Of a DNA stretch of 28,824 nt, positions 6,878 through 15,442 are shown one piece after another (within the stretch, counting starts at the first letter, position 1; every line of letters starts with the position of its first letter). A model generated the notes under the pieces. That model was not told the origin of the DNA, ran no database searches, and saw nothing but the letters and a program-made list of their open reading frames with translations. The stretch is from a virus. The position numbers were made by a program, and so were the translations under genes. The DNA is taken from positions 1 through 28,824 of the IMG/VR virus record IMGVR_UViG_3300025630_001148; one strand, 5' to 3'.

Positions 6878-8052
6878 ACTACGATAGACCATACCTCACC
6901 TCATACCAACAAGCCATCCTTGATAGCCCAGCACGTTACACGATAACGGCAGCATCAACCAAGACCGGTAAGACGGCAAGTCATATCATCTGGCTATTTG
7001 AACAAGCACTTAACCTTAACAACAATCAATCGGTATGGTGGGTTGCACCGGTATACCAACAAGCAGAGATTGCCTTTAGACGTATGAAGGCTCAAGTAAA
7101 CATCAAGGACTTCTTTATATCCAATGAGAGCAAGTTAGTCTTAACCACTCCTATGGGTTCACGCATTGAGTTTAAGTCAGCAGAGAAGCCAGACAACCTA
7201 TATGGCGAGGATGTGTACGCTGCCGTCTTTGATGAGGCGTCACGTTCACGAGAGGACAGTTGGTTTGCTCTACGTTCAACCTTAACTGCAACACAAGGCA
7301 AGTGTAAGTTGATAGGTAATGTCAAGGGTAAGAAGAATTGGTTCTATAAGTTGGGAGAGAGAGCCAAGTCGGGTGATCCAAACATGGAGTACTTTAAGAT
7401 AACGGCTTACGATGCAGCGAAGGAAGGTATACTCAAGGTTGAGGAGATTGAACAAGCCAAGCGTGACCTACCCGATTACATATTTAGAGAGTTATACCTT
7501 GCCGAACCATCAGAGGACAACTCAAACCCTTTTGGGCATACTAACATCGATAACTGCATAACATCAATCAACGGAGTACCTACTTGCTATGGCATAGACC
7601 TTGCTAAGTATACGGATTGGACTGTTATCATAGGGCTTAATCAAGAGGGCAATGTAGCATACTTCGATAGGTTTCAAAAGGATTGGTCGCAGACGTTAGC
7701 AACCATAAAACAAACGATAGGCAACACACCAGCGTTCATTGACTCAACCGGTGTAGGAGATCCTATCGTTGAGCAACTACAAAGAGAGCATCCAAGAGTT
7801 AAGGGGTTTAAGTTTACCTCTCAATCAAAGCAACAACTCATTGAAGGGTTAGTTATGGCAGTGCAAGGTGGCAACATAGGTTTCCCAGATGGGGCTATTG
7901 CCGATGAGATGCGTAACTTTGAGTTTAACTATTCACGAACCGGAGTTAAGTATGAAGCACCTCAAGGGTTGCACGATGATTGTGTGATGAGCCTGGCTCT
8001 TGCATGGGATTGCAAACAACACAACAAACCAGGACTATTTTTATATGCGTGA
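6868..8052 (+). CDS. terL: Terminase large subunit
   Basis: A 394-residue DNA-packaging motor. The ATPase half has an atypical Walker A AASTKTGKTA (28-37), a Walker B VYAAVFDEAS (116-125) with catalytic-glutamate candidate E123, and a coupling-like IGNVKGKKNWFY (149-160). The RNase H-like nuclease half shows GIDLAKYTDWT (242-252, D244), FIDSTGVGD (290-298, D292) and GLHDDCVMSLALA (367-379, D370/D371). All expected metal-binding acidic positions are present. It works with portal (22433) and the presumed small terminase (5019). Its end overlaps the VRR-NUC gene (ATGCGTGA at 8045). Confidence 0.95.
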   Translation: MQINYDRPYLTSYQQAILDSPARYTITAASTKTGKTASHIIWLFEQALNLNNNQSVWWVAPVYQQAEIAFRRMKAQVNIKDFFISNESKLVLTTPMGSRIEFKSAEKPDNLYGEDVYAAVFDEASRSREDSWFALRSTLTATQGKCKLIGNVKGKKNWFYKLGERAKSGDPNMEYFKITAYDAAKEGILKVEEIEQAKRDLPDYIFRELYLAEPSEDNSNPFGHTNIDNCITSINGVPTCYGIDLAKYTDWTVIIGLNQEGNVAYFDRFQKDWSQTLATIKQTIGNTPAFIDSTGVGDPIVEQLQREHPRVKGFKFTSQSKQQLIEGLVMAVQGGNIGFPDGAIADEMRNFEFNYSRTGVKYEAPQGLHDDCVMSLALAWDCKQHNKPGLFLYA

Positions 8053-8383
8053 ATCAACCTTACAAGCAGAGTGTGTCAAGTGGTTTAGGTACCAATACCC
8101 TTTCCACGTTATCTTTGCCATACCTAATGGAGGCAACCGAGATATAAGACAAGCGGTGACCTTAAAGCGAGAGGGTGTGTTGAGTGGAGTAGCGGACCTA
8201 TTCGTTATGAGTGCAAGTGGTGGATACAATGGACTATTCATAGAGATGAAGTTGCCTAAGACTAAACAAACAGAGAACCAAGTACTATTTCAAGCAAATG
8301 CAGAATCGAGAGGGTACAAGTATGTTGTATGTCGTACCTTTGAGGAGTTTCAAGAAACAATAATAGATTATGAACTGGGATGA
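8045..8383 (+). CDS. VRR-NUC domain nuclease
   Basis: A 112-residue stand-alone nuclease of the VRR-NUC branch of the PD-(D/E)XK superfamily. Diagnostic pieces in order: ECVKWFRYQYP (9-19), IPNGG (26-30), REGVLSGVADLFV (42-54; D51) and GLFIEMK (63-69; E67, K69), then a FQ... YVVCRTFEEF tail. Such phage nucleases resolve branched DNA or trim packaging intermediates. The ATG at 8045 overlaps the terminase stop; an upstream in-frame ATG at 8000 would add 15 residues inside terL and is less likely. Its end overlaps the chaperone gene by 14 bases. Confidence 0.88.
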   Translation: MRESTLQAECVKWFRYQYPFHVIFAIPNGGNRDIRQAVTLKREGVLSGVADLFVMSASGGYNGLFIEMKLPKTKQTENQVLFQANAESRGYKYVVCRTFEEFQETIIDYELG

Positions 8384-8954
8384 TATAACCATTGGCAAGT
8401 TACAAGCCATACAAGAGATTGACGATACGTTTAACCCTATCGAGAGAGCAGCACACATAGTTGCTATCATAAAGGGCATACCATACGAGGAGGTCCAGCA
8501 ATGGACTATGAAGAAGCTCAAAGAGTTTGACCTATCGTTCTTAAGCGAGATGCCCAAGAGCAAGTTTACTTTCTCATTCAAACACAAGAACAGACGTTTC
8601 AAGTTGGTTGCCAATGCAAAGGAGATGAAAGCACATCACTTCATTGAGTTGCAAGAGGTAGCCAAAGAGGACATCATTGATAACCTTCATATCATCATAG
8701 CATTACTATCCTATCGAGTTAACTTCTGGGGTAAGCGTATTGAGGATGACTATGATTGGAAGGTGGAGAACTTCAAAGACCTTAAGGCAGTAGACTTCAA
8801 TAACTATGCGCTTTTTTTTTCGGCTCTCTATCCGAAGTTGTTGGACGCTACCCTATCCTTTTTGGAGGAGAGGAGGGTGGAAATGGAGGAACTTTTGGAT
8901 GGTTATCGCTCATCGACCGACTCGCTGGAGGCAAACGGACAGAGTGGGACTTAA
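8370..8954 (+). CDS. Tail assembly chaperone, short (G-like) form
   Basis: A 194-residue, mainly helical protein. It opens with MNWDDITIGKLQAIQEID and contains PIERAAHIVAIIKGIPYEEV (22-41), a beta-like SKFTFSFKHKNRRFKLV and helices up to LEERRVEMEELL. This matches the shape of Bacteroidota phage proteins that I recall in the tail chaperone position. Codons 148-151 contain nine consecutive T (8812-8820), a canonical slippery run, and a protein-like frame continues in the -1 register past this gene's stop (see the frameshift product). Chaperones of this type coat the tape measure during tail assembly. A low-complexity, polar C-terminus (SSTDSLEANGQSGT) is consistent with the pre-shift form. Confidence 0.65.
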   Translation: MNWDDITIGKLQAIQEIDDTFNPIERAAHIVAIIKGIPYEEVQQWTMKKLKEFDLSFLSEMPKSKFTFSFKHKNRRFKLVANAKEMKAHHFIELQEVAKEDIIDNLHIIIALLSYRVNFWGKRIEDDYDWKVENFKDLKAVDFNNYALFFSALYPKLLDATLSFLEERRVEMEELLDGYRSSTDSLEANGQSGT

Positions 8955-9097
8955 TCTTGGAGATGCCATTGGTGGAGTTCTTTAACACCTTAGCCTTTCA
9001 CACCACTATCACAAAGGAACGCAACAAGCGATTGAACCAAGCAGCCAATAAAGGATTTGAAAGTTATGTTTGTGCTTGTTTAAATGAATTATTGTAA
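8370..9097 (+). CDS. Tail assembly chaperone, long (GT-like) -1 frameshift product
   Basis: Joining 8370-8819 to 8819-9097 by a -1 shift on the T run gives about 242 residues. The extra 92 codons read FFFGSLSEVVGRYPILFGG, a Gly-rich linker, then FGWLSLIDRLAGGKRTEWD and LEMPLVEFFNTLAFHTTITK, ending at TAA 9095-9097. The W..LIDRLA.G...EWD..LEMPL..F.N.LAF pattern resembles the T part of two-part tail chaperones that I recall from related phages. The shifted frame has no useful start of its own: its first ATG (8966) leaves 43 residues. The T run reads T TTT TTT in the zero frame, the classic X XXY YYZ form. A single-base error in the T run is the main alternative. Confidence 0.6.
8812..8820 (+). 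other. Slippery T9 run, candidate -1 ribosomal frameshift site
   Basis: Nine T residues follow C8811. In the zero frame of the chaperone gene the codons are CTT TTT TTT TCG, so both P-site and A-site phenylalanine tRNAs can re-pair after slipping back one base. No other good heptamer was found between here and the zero-frame stop at 8954. A small stem (TTTCGG with CCGAAG, 8818-8837) overlaps the run but is too close to act as a normal stimulator. Confidence 0.6.
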
Positions 9098-9106
9098 GTA
9101 TATTTG
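9076..9106 (+). promoter_or_regulatory. Candidate Bacteroidota-type promoter (TTG-N20-TATATTTG)
   Basis: TTG at 9076-9078 is followed after exactly 20 bases by TATATTTG at 9099-9106, matching the Bacteroidota -33/-7 consensus (TTG ... TAnnTTTG). Transcription would start near 9111-9115, just past the chaperone stop and before the terminator-like hairpin at 9128-9170. It could serve the tail operon beginning at 9210 if the hairpin is read through, or make a very short RNA. Confidence 0.5.
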
Positions 9107-9127
9107 TATATCCATTTTAATAGTTGG

Positions 9128-9170
9128 AACCCTACCGGATAAATTGCAAGTCCTTTCGGTGGGGTTTTTT
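9128..9170 (+). terminator. Rho-independent terminator-like hairpin
   Basis: AACCCTACCG (9128-9137) pairs with CGGTGGGGTT (9157-9166), one G-U pair, around a 19-base loop, and is followed directly by a T run (9165-9170). It lies in the 112-base gap between the chaperone extension and the tail gene at 9210, so it would end the packaging/chaperone transcript. Because the candidate promoter at 9076-9106 is upstream of it, it could also attenuate transcription into the tail operon. Confidence 0.65.
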
Positions 9171-9209
9171 CATTTTGGGACACTATCCTTAAAACGCTAT
9201 TTATAATAA

Positions 9210-10367
9210 ATGGCAGCACTTACAGTTAACCATCAGAATGGTAACTATCAACCAGCATACAACGACAACATTTATGTGGTTACAGATGCAAGTGGTTACT
9301 CATCAAACTACAACTACAAGTTCATAGCGGACATCAAGACAAGTGGAGGGGCATTGATAACACGCTTAAAGTTCCCTATACACTATCAATCATCTACTGA
9401 AGGAGTGGTAAACATAGCAAGGGTACTTGAGGACTATGTAACTCATGATTGGAACTACAATGATACGGCAGCAAGTGGTTGCACCAACTCGTTCTATGAC
9501 TATAAAGTTGACTTTGGTTATGAGTATAGCACTGGCACCACATCACCTATCGTACAAACGACTGGGGTTACAAGCGTAACCGGTACAACTGTATGGAATG
9601 GATACATCAACCCTATCGATTGGGTTAACTATGACTTAACCGACTATCTGATGGCATCGGGTAGTACTGCACAGTTCTTGACAAACAACAATGCAAAGCG
9701 TATACATCGTGACCAAAAAGATTGGCTCTACCTTCTTAACGATGGCACAATCAACACTATATCTGTTAGTTTTTCTCCTTCTGGTAGTGTCAACATCAGT
9801 TGCCCAACCAATAAAGTCATTCGCATACCGATTGGATCGAACATATCGGGAGGCATACCAAGTGGCACGACATCGTATACCATCACTCCAAAGAATAGTG
9901 GAGGTAGTGCTATTGGTTCTGTTTATACTATTACTATTGATGACCGATGCAGTAAGTACAACACTACTGATTTGTTTTTCTTGAATAGGTTAGGAGGCGT
10001 TGAATCATTCCGATTTGACATGATAAGGAGAGATGCCATTGACATCATTCGCAAGTCTTATAAGAGCAACCCATACGCTTTAAGTGGTGGTGTGTACTCT
10101 TATGGTGTAGACTCGCACTCCAAGTCCAACTATTACACAGAGGCAAACGAAAGGATAACATTAAACTCCAACAACATAACAGAGGCAGAGGCGATATGGT
10201 TAAAGGAGTTGGTAATGAGTCCAAGAGTATGGCTATATGACGGCACGTTGAAAGCGGTTAACATAACCACCTCACAATATGAGGAGAGGAAGCACATCAA
10301 CGACAAGGTGTTCAACCTACAACTTGAGATTGAAACGTCTATCCCCGACAAGAGTCAGCGTTTATGA
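9210..10367 (+). CDS. Tail/baseplate structural protein (unnamed family)
   Basis: A 385-residue protein, rich in beta strands, T, S, N, G and aromatic residues. The N-terminus (LTVNHQNGNYQPAYNDN) and an early RLKFPIHYQSSTEG.VNIARVLEDYV segment form one domain. A middle region is Thr/Gly/Ser rich. A C-terminal domain has FFLNRLGGVESFRFDM (about 255-270) and EAEAIWLKELVMSPRVWLYDG. I recall the NRLGG.E.F.FD and LKEL..SP.VW combination from Bacteroidota phage structural genes next to tape measures. A distal-tail or baseplate role is inferred from position. The leader TTATAATAA just before ATG is A/T rich with no Shine-Dalgarno. It overlaps the next gene at ATGATAG. Confidence 0.65.
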   Translation: MAALTVNHQNGNYQPAYNDNIYVVTDASGYSSNYNYKFIADIKTSGGALITRLKFPIHYQSSTEGVVNIARVLEDYVTHDWNYNDTAASGCTNSFYDYKVDFGYEYSTGTTSPIVQTTGVTSVTGTTVWNGYINPIDWVNYDLTDYLMASGSTAQFLTNNNAKRIHRDQKDWLYLLNDGTINTISVSFSPSGSVNISCPTNKVIRIPIGSNISGGIPSGTTSYTITPKNSGGSAIGSVYTITIDDRCSKYNTTDLFFLNRLGGVESFRFDMIRRDAIDIIRKSYKSNPYALSGGVYSYGVDSHSKSNYYTEANERITLNSNNITEAEAIWLKELVMSPRVWLYDGTLKAVNITTSQYEERKHINDKVFNLQLEIETSIPDKSQRL

Positions 10368-13138
10368 TAGAGATAATAATTGACATTCCAAAAAACCTAT
10401 TTGAGAGCTATGCACCAAGAGTCCTATCGGGTGGAGGTGTATGCGAGTCGTTAGAGTGCCTTGAGGCTGGTATTGAAGCATTAGGAGGAGGAGGGTACAC
10501 AAATGCCAAGTTAGACTTGCTTGATGACTTCACCATTCAGATAACACGCTCTATTGCCGACATCAAAGAGCCACAGAGTAGGTCGAGCGATTGGAGTAAG
10601 ACCATCACACTACCAGGCACTAAGAACAACAACCGTATATTCTCACACATCTTTGAGGTGGGTAATGAGATAACCGGCAGTTCCCAATTAGCACCAGACT
10701 TTAACCCGAACAAGAAGGCAAACGTTGTGGTGTTGGTTGATGGTATGGAACAGATACGAGGGTTCATACGCTTGACAGAGATAGTTGTTAACGACTCAAA
10801 GGACATCATATACAACGCTACTATACATGGGCAGACGGCTGACCTATTCACCTCACTTGAGAACGCTAAGTTAAGCGACCTTAATTTCAGTGAGTACAAC
10901 CACACCATGAACATCACCAATGTGATTGACTCATGGGATAATCAGATATACGTTGATGGTAGCCCTACTTCTTTTGCCTATGGTCAAGGGTATGTATGGA
11001 TGCAACCATTACCCAAGCATAATGTAGCAAACGTTGATAAGTGGAGAGTGGATGACCATATCCCTTGCTTGTATGCCAAGACCGTTATAGACAAGATATT
11101 TAGTTCGGTAGGGTATACCTACACAAGCGACTCGTTCTTTAACACAGACCGATTTAAACGGCTTGTATTACCCTATCAGTTTGGAGGTATTACTTCGACA
11201 ACCACAACCAACAGACTATTTCAAGCACAATTCTCAAGTGGTGTAACCTTAAACACTGGCGACCTATTACCATTTAACAACGATAGTACCGGAGGTAACT
11301 TTGATAATGGTGGTAACTTTGATACAACTACCTATAAGTATACTGCACCTGATACGGCTGGTTATGTATTCACCTTAATACTGGAAAGGGTTGGTTCATC
11401 TGGTGACATTGATATTGAGATTGATGGATTGATTAATGGACAATCTGCTTTCACTATGTATGTATCTATTAGTGACGGAGAAACAACTGGTCAAAGTACA
11501 GTTCAGTTAAGAAACCTAAACAATGGTGACTATGTTCAGTTTAAGTATAGTGTTACAAGAGATGCTGGAGGAGTTTCAGCGACTCAACAACTTACAACTA
11601 ACTGCTATGTTTATAATGAAACTAAAGCCAACCTATTAGGGTATAACAATGGACTTGACTTCTCTCAGTTCTTTAGTGGTGAGTATACACAGAAGGACTT
11701 GCTATTGAACTTCGTTAAGATGTTCAACCTATATATAGAGGACACTGATAGTAAGGAGTTAAGGATAGTGCCTCGTGATGACTTCTATGATGGGGACAAC
11801 GTGAACTGGTCCGCTAAGCTTGATTACTCTCAACCGACTCAAATCATCCCTATGGGTGACTTGCAGAGCAACCCTTATAAGTTCACTTACAAGGATACAG
11901 ACGATGAGGAGAACAAACTATATAAAGAGCAATACGACCGAGTATATGGCGATAGGACAGTAAGGATTGACAACGACTTCATTAAGACTGAAAAGTTAAT
12001 TGACGTAACCTTCTCACCTACCATAATGATGCAAGAGGGTACTCGATACTATTCTCACATACCAAAGGGCGATGCTAACTTAAGGGTGTTGTACTATGGA
12101 GGTGCAGCAACTACATCAGCATACTATACCTTTAACCAAACACCAGGAACGGCTAATACAACTAAGTATCCGGTTACTCTACACATCGATGATCCAAGCG
12201 ATATGCAGTTTGACCTATGCTTTGGTATACCTCAAAGTACAAAGACATACATAGGCTTTGAGTATAGCAATCAGAACCTGGTTAATGAGTACTACTTCAA
12301 GACTATTATCGAGATAGCCGACAAGGACTCTAAAATCTTTAAGGGGTACTTCCGAATCACTCCTAATGATTGGGTAAACCTAAAGTTCAACAACCTATAC
12401 TTCTTTGAGAACCAATACTGGAGGCTCAATAAGGTTACCGACTATACACCTTTAGAGGATGGAGTGTTTGAGTGTGAGTTCTTACTTGCTACTTATTACC
12501 AACCATTCGCAAGGAACACTGGTGCAGTTGGGGTAGGTGGATATGATGGTAGTGGTGTACAAGGAGATTACTTCCCAACAGAGGGGCGTGGTGGTTTCTT
12601 GGGTACATCAAGTGGAGGTGTTAACATAGGGGACAATCAAGGAGATGATGACAACATAAGCACTGGCGATGGCAACAACGTACAAGGTATTTATAACACA
12701 GTTCTCGGTGGTACTAACACCGGCATATCAAGGGATTTCCAAAACGTTACTGCTATACGTTGCACGGACTTCTCTATCCCCGAATCAGATAGGGTGTATG
12801 TAGAGAACCAACCGGTACTCGGAACTTGGTTAGGTAGTGGCAAGGTGGTTACTATTGACAACACCGATAGCCCATACACACCAACCTATGATGATTGGTT
12901 AATACTATGTGATACAAGTGGAGGGAGTATCGATGTAGTACTACCCGATCCAACTAACAATAGCGGTAAGATGTATGTAATTAAAAAGATAGACGCATCC
13001 AATCAAATAGATATAACGGCTGGAGATGGTTCAATATTAATAGACGATGCAACCACACACTCAAGCAACGCAAAGAATGGATATGACCAAGTTGTATCCG
13101 ATGGCACACAATACTGGATAATAACACACGGACACTAA
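10364..13138 (+). CDS. Large tail/baseplate protein with adhesin-like C-terminus
   Basis: A 924-residue protein. Residues 50-200 carry FTIQITRSIADIKEPQ, WSKTITLPGTKNNNRIFSHI and FNPNKKANVVVLVDG, which I recognise as a conserved N-terminal block of large Bacteroidota phage tail proteins. Residues about 300-420 look like a beta-sandwich insertion (YKYTAPDTAGYVFTLILERV ... NNGDYVQFKYSV), preceded by a duplicated GGNFD. Residues 725-790 are Gly/Asp-rich linker. The C-terminus (about 855-924) has WLILCDTSGGSIDVVLPDP, KMYVIKKIDASNQIDIT and SDGTQYWII, a module shared by many phage fibres. It probably forms the tail tip or hub and contacts the cell surface (inference). It shares a TAATG overlap with the tape measure gene. 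Confidence 0.7.
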   Translation: MIEIIIDIPKNLFESYAPRVLSGGGVCESLECLEAGIEALGGGGYTNAKLDLLDDFTIQITRSIADIKEPQSRSSDWSKTITLPGTKNNNRIFSHIFEVGNEITGSSQLAPDFNPNKKANVVVLVDGMEQIRGFIRLTEIVVNDSKDIIYNATIHGQTADLFTSLENAKLSDLNFSEYNHTMNITNVIDSWDNQIYVDGSPTSFAYGQGYVWMQPLPKHNVANVDKWRVDDHIPCLYAKTVIDKIFSSVGYTYTSDSFFNTDRFKRLVLPYQFGGITSTTTTNRLFQAQFSSGVTLNTGDLLPFNNDSTGGNFDNGGNFDTTTYKYTAPDTAGYVFTLILERVGSSGDIDIEIDGLINGQSAFTMYVSISDGETTGQSTVQLRNLNNGDYVQFKYSVTRDAGGVSATQQLTTNCYVYNETKANLLGYNNGLDFSQFFSGEYTQKDLLLNFVKMFNLYIEDTDSKELRIVPRDDFYDGDNVNWSAKLDYSQPTQIIPMGDLQSNPYKFTYKDTDDEENKLYKEQYDRVYGDRTVRIDNDFIKTEKLIDVTFSPTIMMQEGTRYYSHIPKGDANLRVLYYGGAATTSAYYTFNQTPGTANTTKYPVTLHIDDPSDMQFDLCFGIPQSTKTYIGFEYSNQNLVNEYYFKTIIEIADKDSKIFKGYFRITPNDWVNLKFNNLYFFENQYWRLNKVTDYTPLEDGVFECEFLLATYYQPFARNTGAVGVGGYDGSGVQGDYFPTEGRGGFLGTSSGGVNIGDNQGDDDNISTGDGNNVQGIYNTVLGGTNTGISRDFQNVTAIRCTDFSIPESDRVYVENQPVLGTWLGSGKVVTIDNTDSPYTPTYDDWLILCDTSGGSIDVVLPDPTNNSGKMYVIKKIDASNQIDITAGDGSILIDDATTHSSNAKNGYDQVVSDGTQYWIITHGH

Positions 13139-15141
13139 TGATAAACCAAGAGGTAAACATAGACATTGACGTTAACGACAACGGCACGGTTCAACAAGCA
13201 TCACAAGACTTTGATCAACTAACTCAATCGATTGAAGCGACAAGTGAGGCAACGGATGACTTTAGTAAAGCCCAGACAAAGACGGCAGATGCATCTAAGA
13301 AGGCAAAGCTTGAAGTAGATGGAGTATTCAAAGGCTCAAAGGCGTTAGTTAGTGGATTCAAGGCTGCTATCGGTGCAATGAGTTTATTCGGCACTCAATC
13401 TGAGGAGTTAAACAACACTCTCCTCAAGGTGCAAGGGGTAATGTCATTGTCTAAGGGGTTAGTCGGGTTTAAGAAGTTCTTACCAGAAGTACAGAACCTG
13501 GCGAAAGGATTTAAAAGCACATTAACGAAATCAGTACAAGGTTTTAGTAAGGCAAGTAAGATTGCATTAGCATCTACTGGTATAGGGACATTGATTGTTG
13601 CGGTTGGTTTATTGATTGAGTATTGGGATGACCTTGCTGATAGCGCTGAAGGTTTAGAAGAAACACAGAAGGCGTTGAATGATGCTCAAGAAACATACAA
13701 TAAAAGCGTAGCAGAAACAACAAAGCAAGTAAATGAAGTTGGTCTTGCATTTGACTTAGCCAAAGATGGAGTTATATCTAAAGAGGAGGCTTTACACCAA
13801 TACAATGAAACGTTAGGTGATTCATTAGGTGTTGCTAATTCAATAGAGGAGGCAGAGGCTAACTATGTATCCAAGACAGAGGCATATATTCAAGCAACTG
13901 CAAAGAGAGCATTAGCAAACGCTTTATTAGAAAAGGCAGCACAAGCACAAGCAGATGCTATCACTGCACAAAACGAAAAGCAACTAAGCTCAACTGAAAA
14001 CATTGTATTAAGCGGTCAGAAACTGATGGGTAAGTTGGTTGATGATGTTACTGGTGGATATTTCAAGCAAGAACAAGCAGCTAATAATTTAGAAAAAAAT
14101 CTTGATAAAACAAGAGCTGCTAAAATCAAAAAAGACAAAGAGGCATTATCAGTTAACTTAAAAAATGAGGCGGAAGCACTTATTAAGAGTGCAAATGAAC
14201 TTGAGAAGGCTAATGGTATTAAGAGCAAATCAAACAAATCATTTGAGGACAAGCAAAAGGCGGATAAAGAGAAGGCAGTACAAACTGAAAAACAGAACAA
14301 CGATGCTTTATTAAAACTTGCTCAAGACCTTGCAAGGCAACGTGAGTTGATAGATAAGGATGAGTATGAAAAGAGGCGCATATTAGCAGAGAGGCAGTTC
14401 CAAGACCTGGTTAAAGGTTTAGACAAGGAAACACAAGCGTATAAGGATGCATTGTACTTGAGGAACGCTGAGATAGATAAGATTAATCAAGAGCAACACA
14501 ACAAGCAAGTCGAGGAACAAGTTGCATTGCAAGAATACTTGGCTCAAGTAGATGCCGAGAACTTAGAGGCGTTCAACAAACAAGTCGAGGAGGAGGTTGC
14601 ACTTCAAGAGTACCTTGCACAAGTAGACGAGGAGAACAAACAAGCAGAGATTCAACGCGAACAAGCCGTTCAAGACGTTAAGGATAGACTATTCAACGAA
14701 GCACAAGGATTGGCAAACGCATTAATCGGGTTAGCTGGTCAACAATCAAAGGTAGGTAAGGCATTGGCATTGGCACAGATAGGGGCTGATACGGCGAAGG
14801 CATTATCATCTGCATTGGCTAACTCTCAATCACCTACACCGGACAACGTATTAACTGGTGGACTTGCTGGTATAGCAAAGTACATAGCACTTGCCGGTAC
14901 TATACTTACCAACTCAAAGAGAGCATACGACATTATTAAAGCACCAGCACCAACCGGAGGTGCAAAGGGAGGTGTCCCATCATCACCTGGAGTACCTCAA
15001 TTAAATGCACCAAGATTGGGTGGAGTAATCAACTCAGATAACGAGTTAACACAGATGAGGAAGGTGTACGTTGTTGAGTCAGACATCACATCAACACAAG
15101 CGAAGGTAAGCAATACCCAAAAGGTTAGTTTAGTAGAATAA
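13138..15141 (+). CDS. Tail tape measure protein
   Basis: A 667-residue, mostly helical protein that would set tail length and exit with the DNA. It starts with VNIDIDVNDNGTVQQASQDF and contains SEELNNTLLKVQGVMSLSKG (about 90-110), a pattern typical of Bacteroidota tape measures. A hydrophobic segment IALASTGIGTLIVAVGLLIEYW lies at about 142-163. Then come long Ala/Gln/Glu/Lys-rich coiled-coil stretches, a 25-residue tandem repeat (455-479 and 480-504), a second small hydrophobic region (about 560-610) and a Pro/Gly-rich tail. The length is short, suggesting a modest tail. The start at TAATG 13138 overlaps the preceding stop. Confidence 0.88.
   Translation: MINQEVNIDIDVNDNGTVQQASQDFDQLTQSIEATSEATDDFSKAQTKTADASKKAKLEVDGVFKGSKALVSGFKAAIGAMSLFGTQSEELNNTLLKVQGVMSLSKGLVGFKKFLPEVQNLAKGFKSTLTKSVQGFSKASKIALASTGIGTLIVAVGLLIEYWDDLADSAEGLEETQKALNDAQETYNKSVAETTKQVNEVGLAFDLAKDGVISKEEALHQYNETLGDSLGVANSIEEAEANYVSKTEAYIQATAKRALANALLEKAAQAQADAITAQNEKQLSSTENIVLSGQKLMGKLVDDVTGGYFKQEQAANNLEKNLDKTRAAKIKKDKEALSVNLKNEAEALIKSANELEKANGIKSKSNKSFEDKQKADKEKAVQTEKQNNDALLKLAQDLARQRELIDKDEYEKRRILAERQFQDLVKGLDKETQAYKDALYLRNAEIDKINQEQHNKQVEEQVALQEYLAQVDAENLEAFNKQVEEEVALQEYLAQVDEENKQAEIQREQAVQDVKDRLFNEAQGLANALIGLAGQQSKVGKALALAQIGADTAKALSSALANSQSPTPDNVLTGGLAGIAKYIALAGTILTNSKRAYDIIKAPAPTGGAKGGVPSSPGVPQLNAPRLGGVINSDNELTQMRKVYVVESDITSTQAKVSNTQKVSLVE
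14500..14637 (+). repeat. 75-base tandem repeat inside the tape measure gene
   Basis: Unit one is 14500-14574 and unit two begins at 14575. They encode NKQVEEQVALQEYLAQVDAEN and NKQVEEEVALQEYLAQVDEEN. The DNA copies differ mostly at silent third positions (for example gcattgcaagaatac versus gcacttcaagagtac), so the duplication is old and the protein repeat is under constraint. Confidence 0.85.
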
Positions 15142-15172
15142 AGCCAAAAATAAAAAAACACTATATATAAGT

Positions 15173-15442
15173 ATGAGTTCAGCAACAGAATTTATGTCGG
15201 GGTTCACCGGCAGCAAGGTAGTAAGTAACACAAGTGCAAACACCGGTAACTGGCAAGGCTTTGTCGTTAACGCTGATGCAGTTGTATCTGCGATATTAGA
15301 TGAGAATGGTGCATCATTAATGACTTCATTAGGATTGAGTGGTGTTACCCTTTATTCGGGTATATTCATATCGGTACCTAACGGCAAGAGTATCTCATCA
15401 ATCACTTTGACAAGTGGTTCAGTCGTGATGTACAACGTATGA
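15173..15442 (+). CDS. Small tail/fibre-associated protein
   Basis: An 89-residue protein without a signal peptide, rich in S, T, G and V. It opens MSSATEFMSGFTGSKVV, has GNWQGFVVNADAVVSAIL (25-42), and ends with GKSISSITLTSGSVVMYNV. The 'W..iva..davv.sI...G ... p.G..i.giitsitLtSGsviaY' layout is a small beta-rich structural module seen in many Bacteroidota phage tail regions, as far as I recall. It is preceded by an A-rich leader at 15142-15172. Its stop forms an ATGA overlap with the 45-codon gene at 15439. The exact place in the virion is unknown. Confidence 0.6.
   Translation: MSSATEFMSGFTGSKVVSNTSANTGNWQGFVVNADAVVSAILDENGASLMTSLGLSGVTLYSGIFISVPNGKSISSITLTSGSVVMYNV

Noticed and set aside
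8000-8044. Earlier ATG for the VRR-NUC gene
   Set aside because: It would overlap the terminase by 53 bases, and the domain begins just after ATG 8045, which overlaps the terminase stop neatly.
10537-10920. 127-codon minus-strand open frame opposite the large tail protein
   Set aside because: Antisense of a conserved coding block; no start context or motif.
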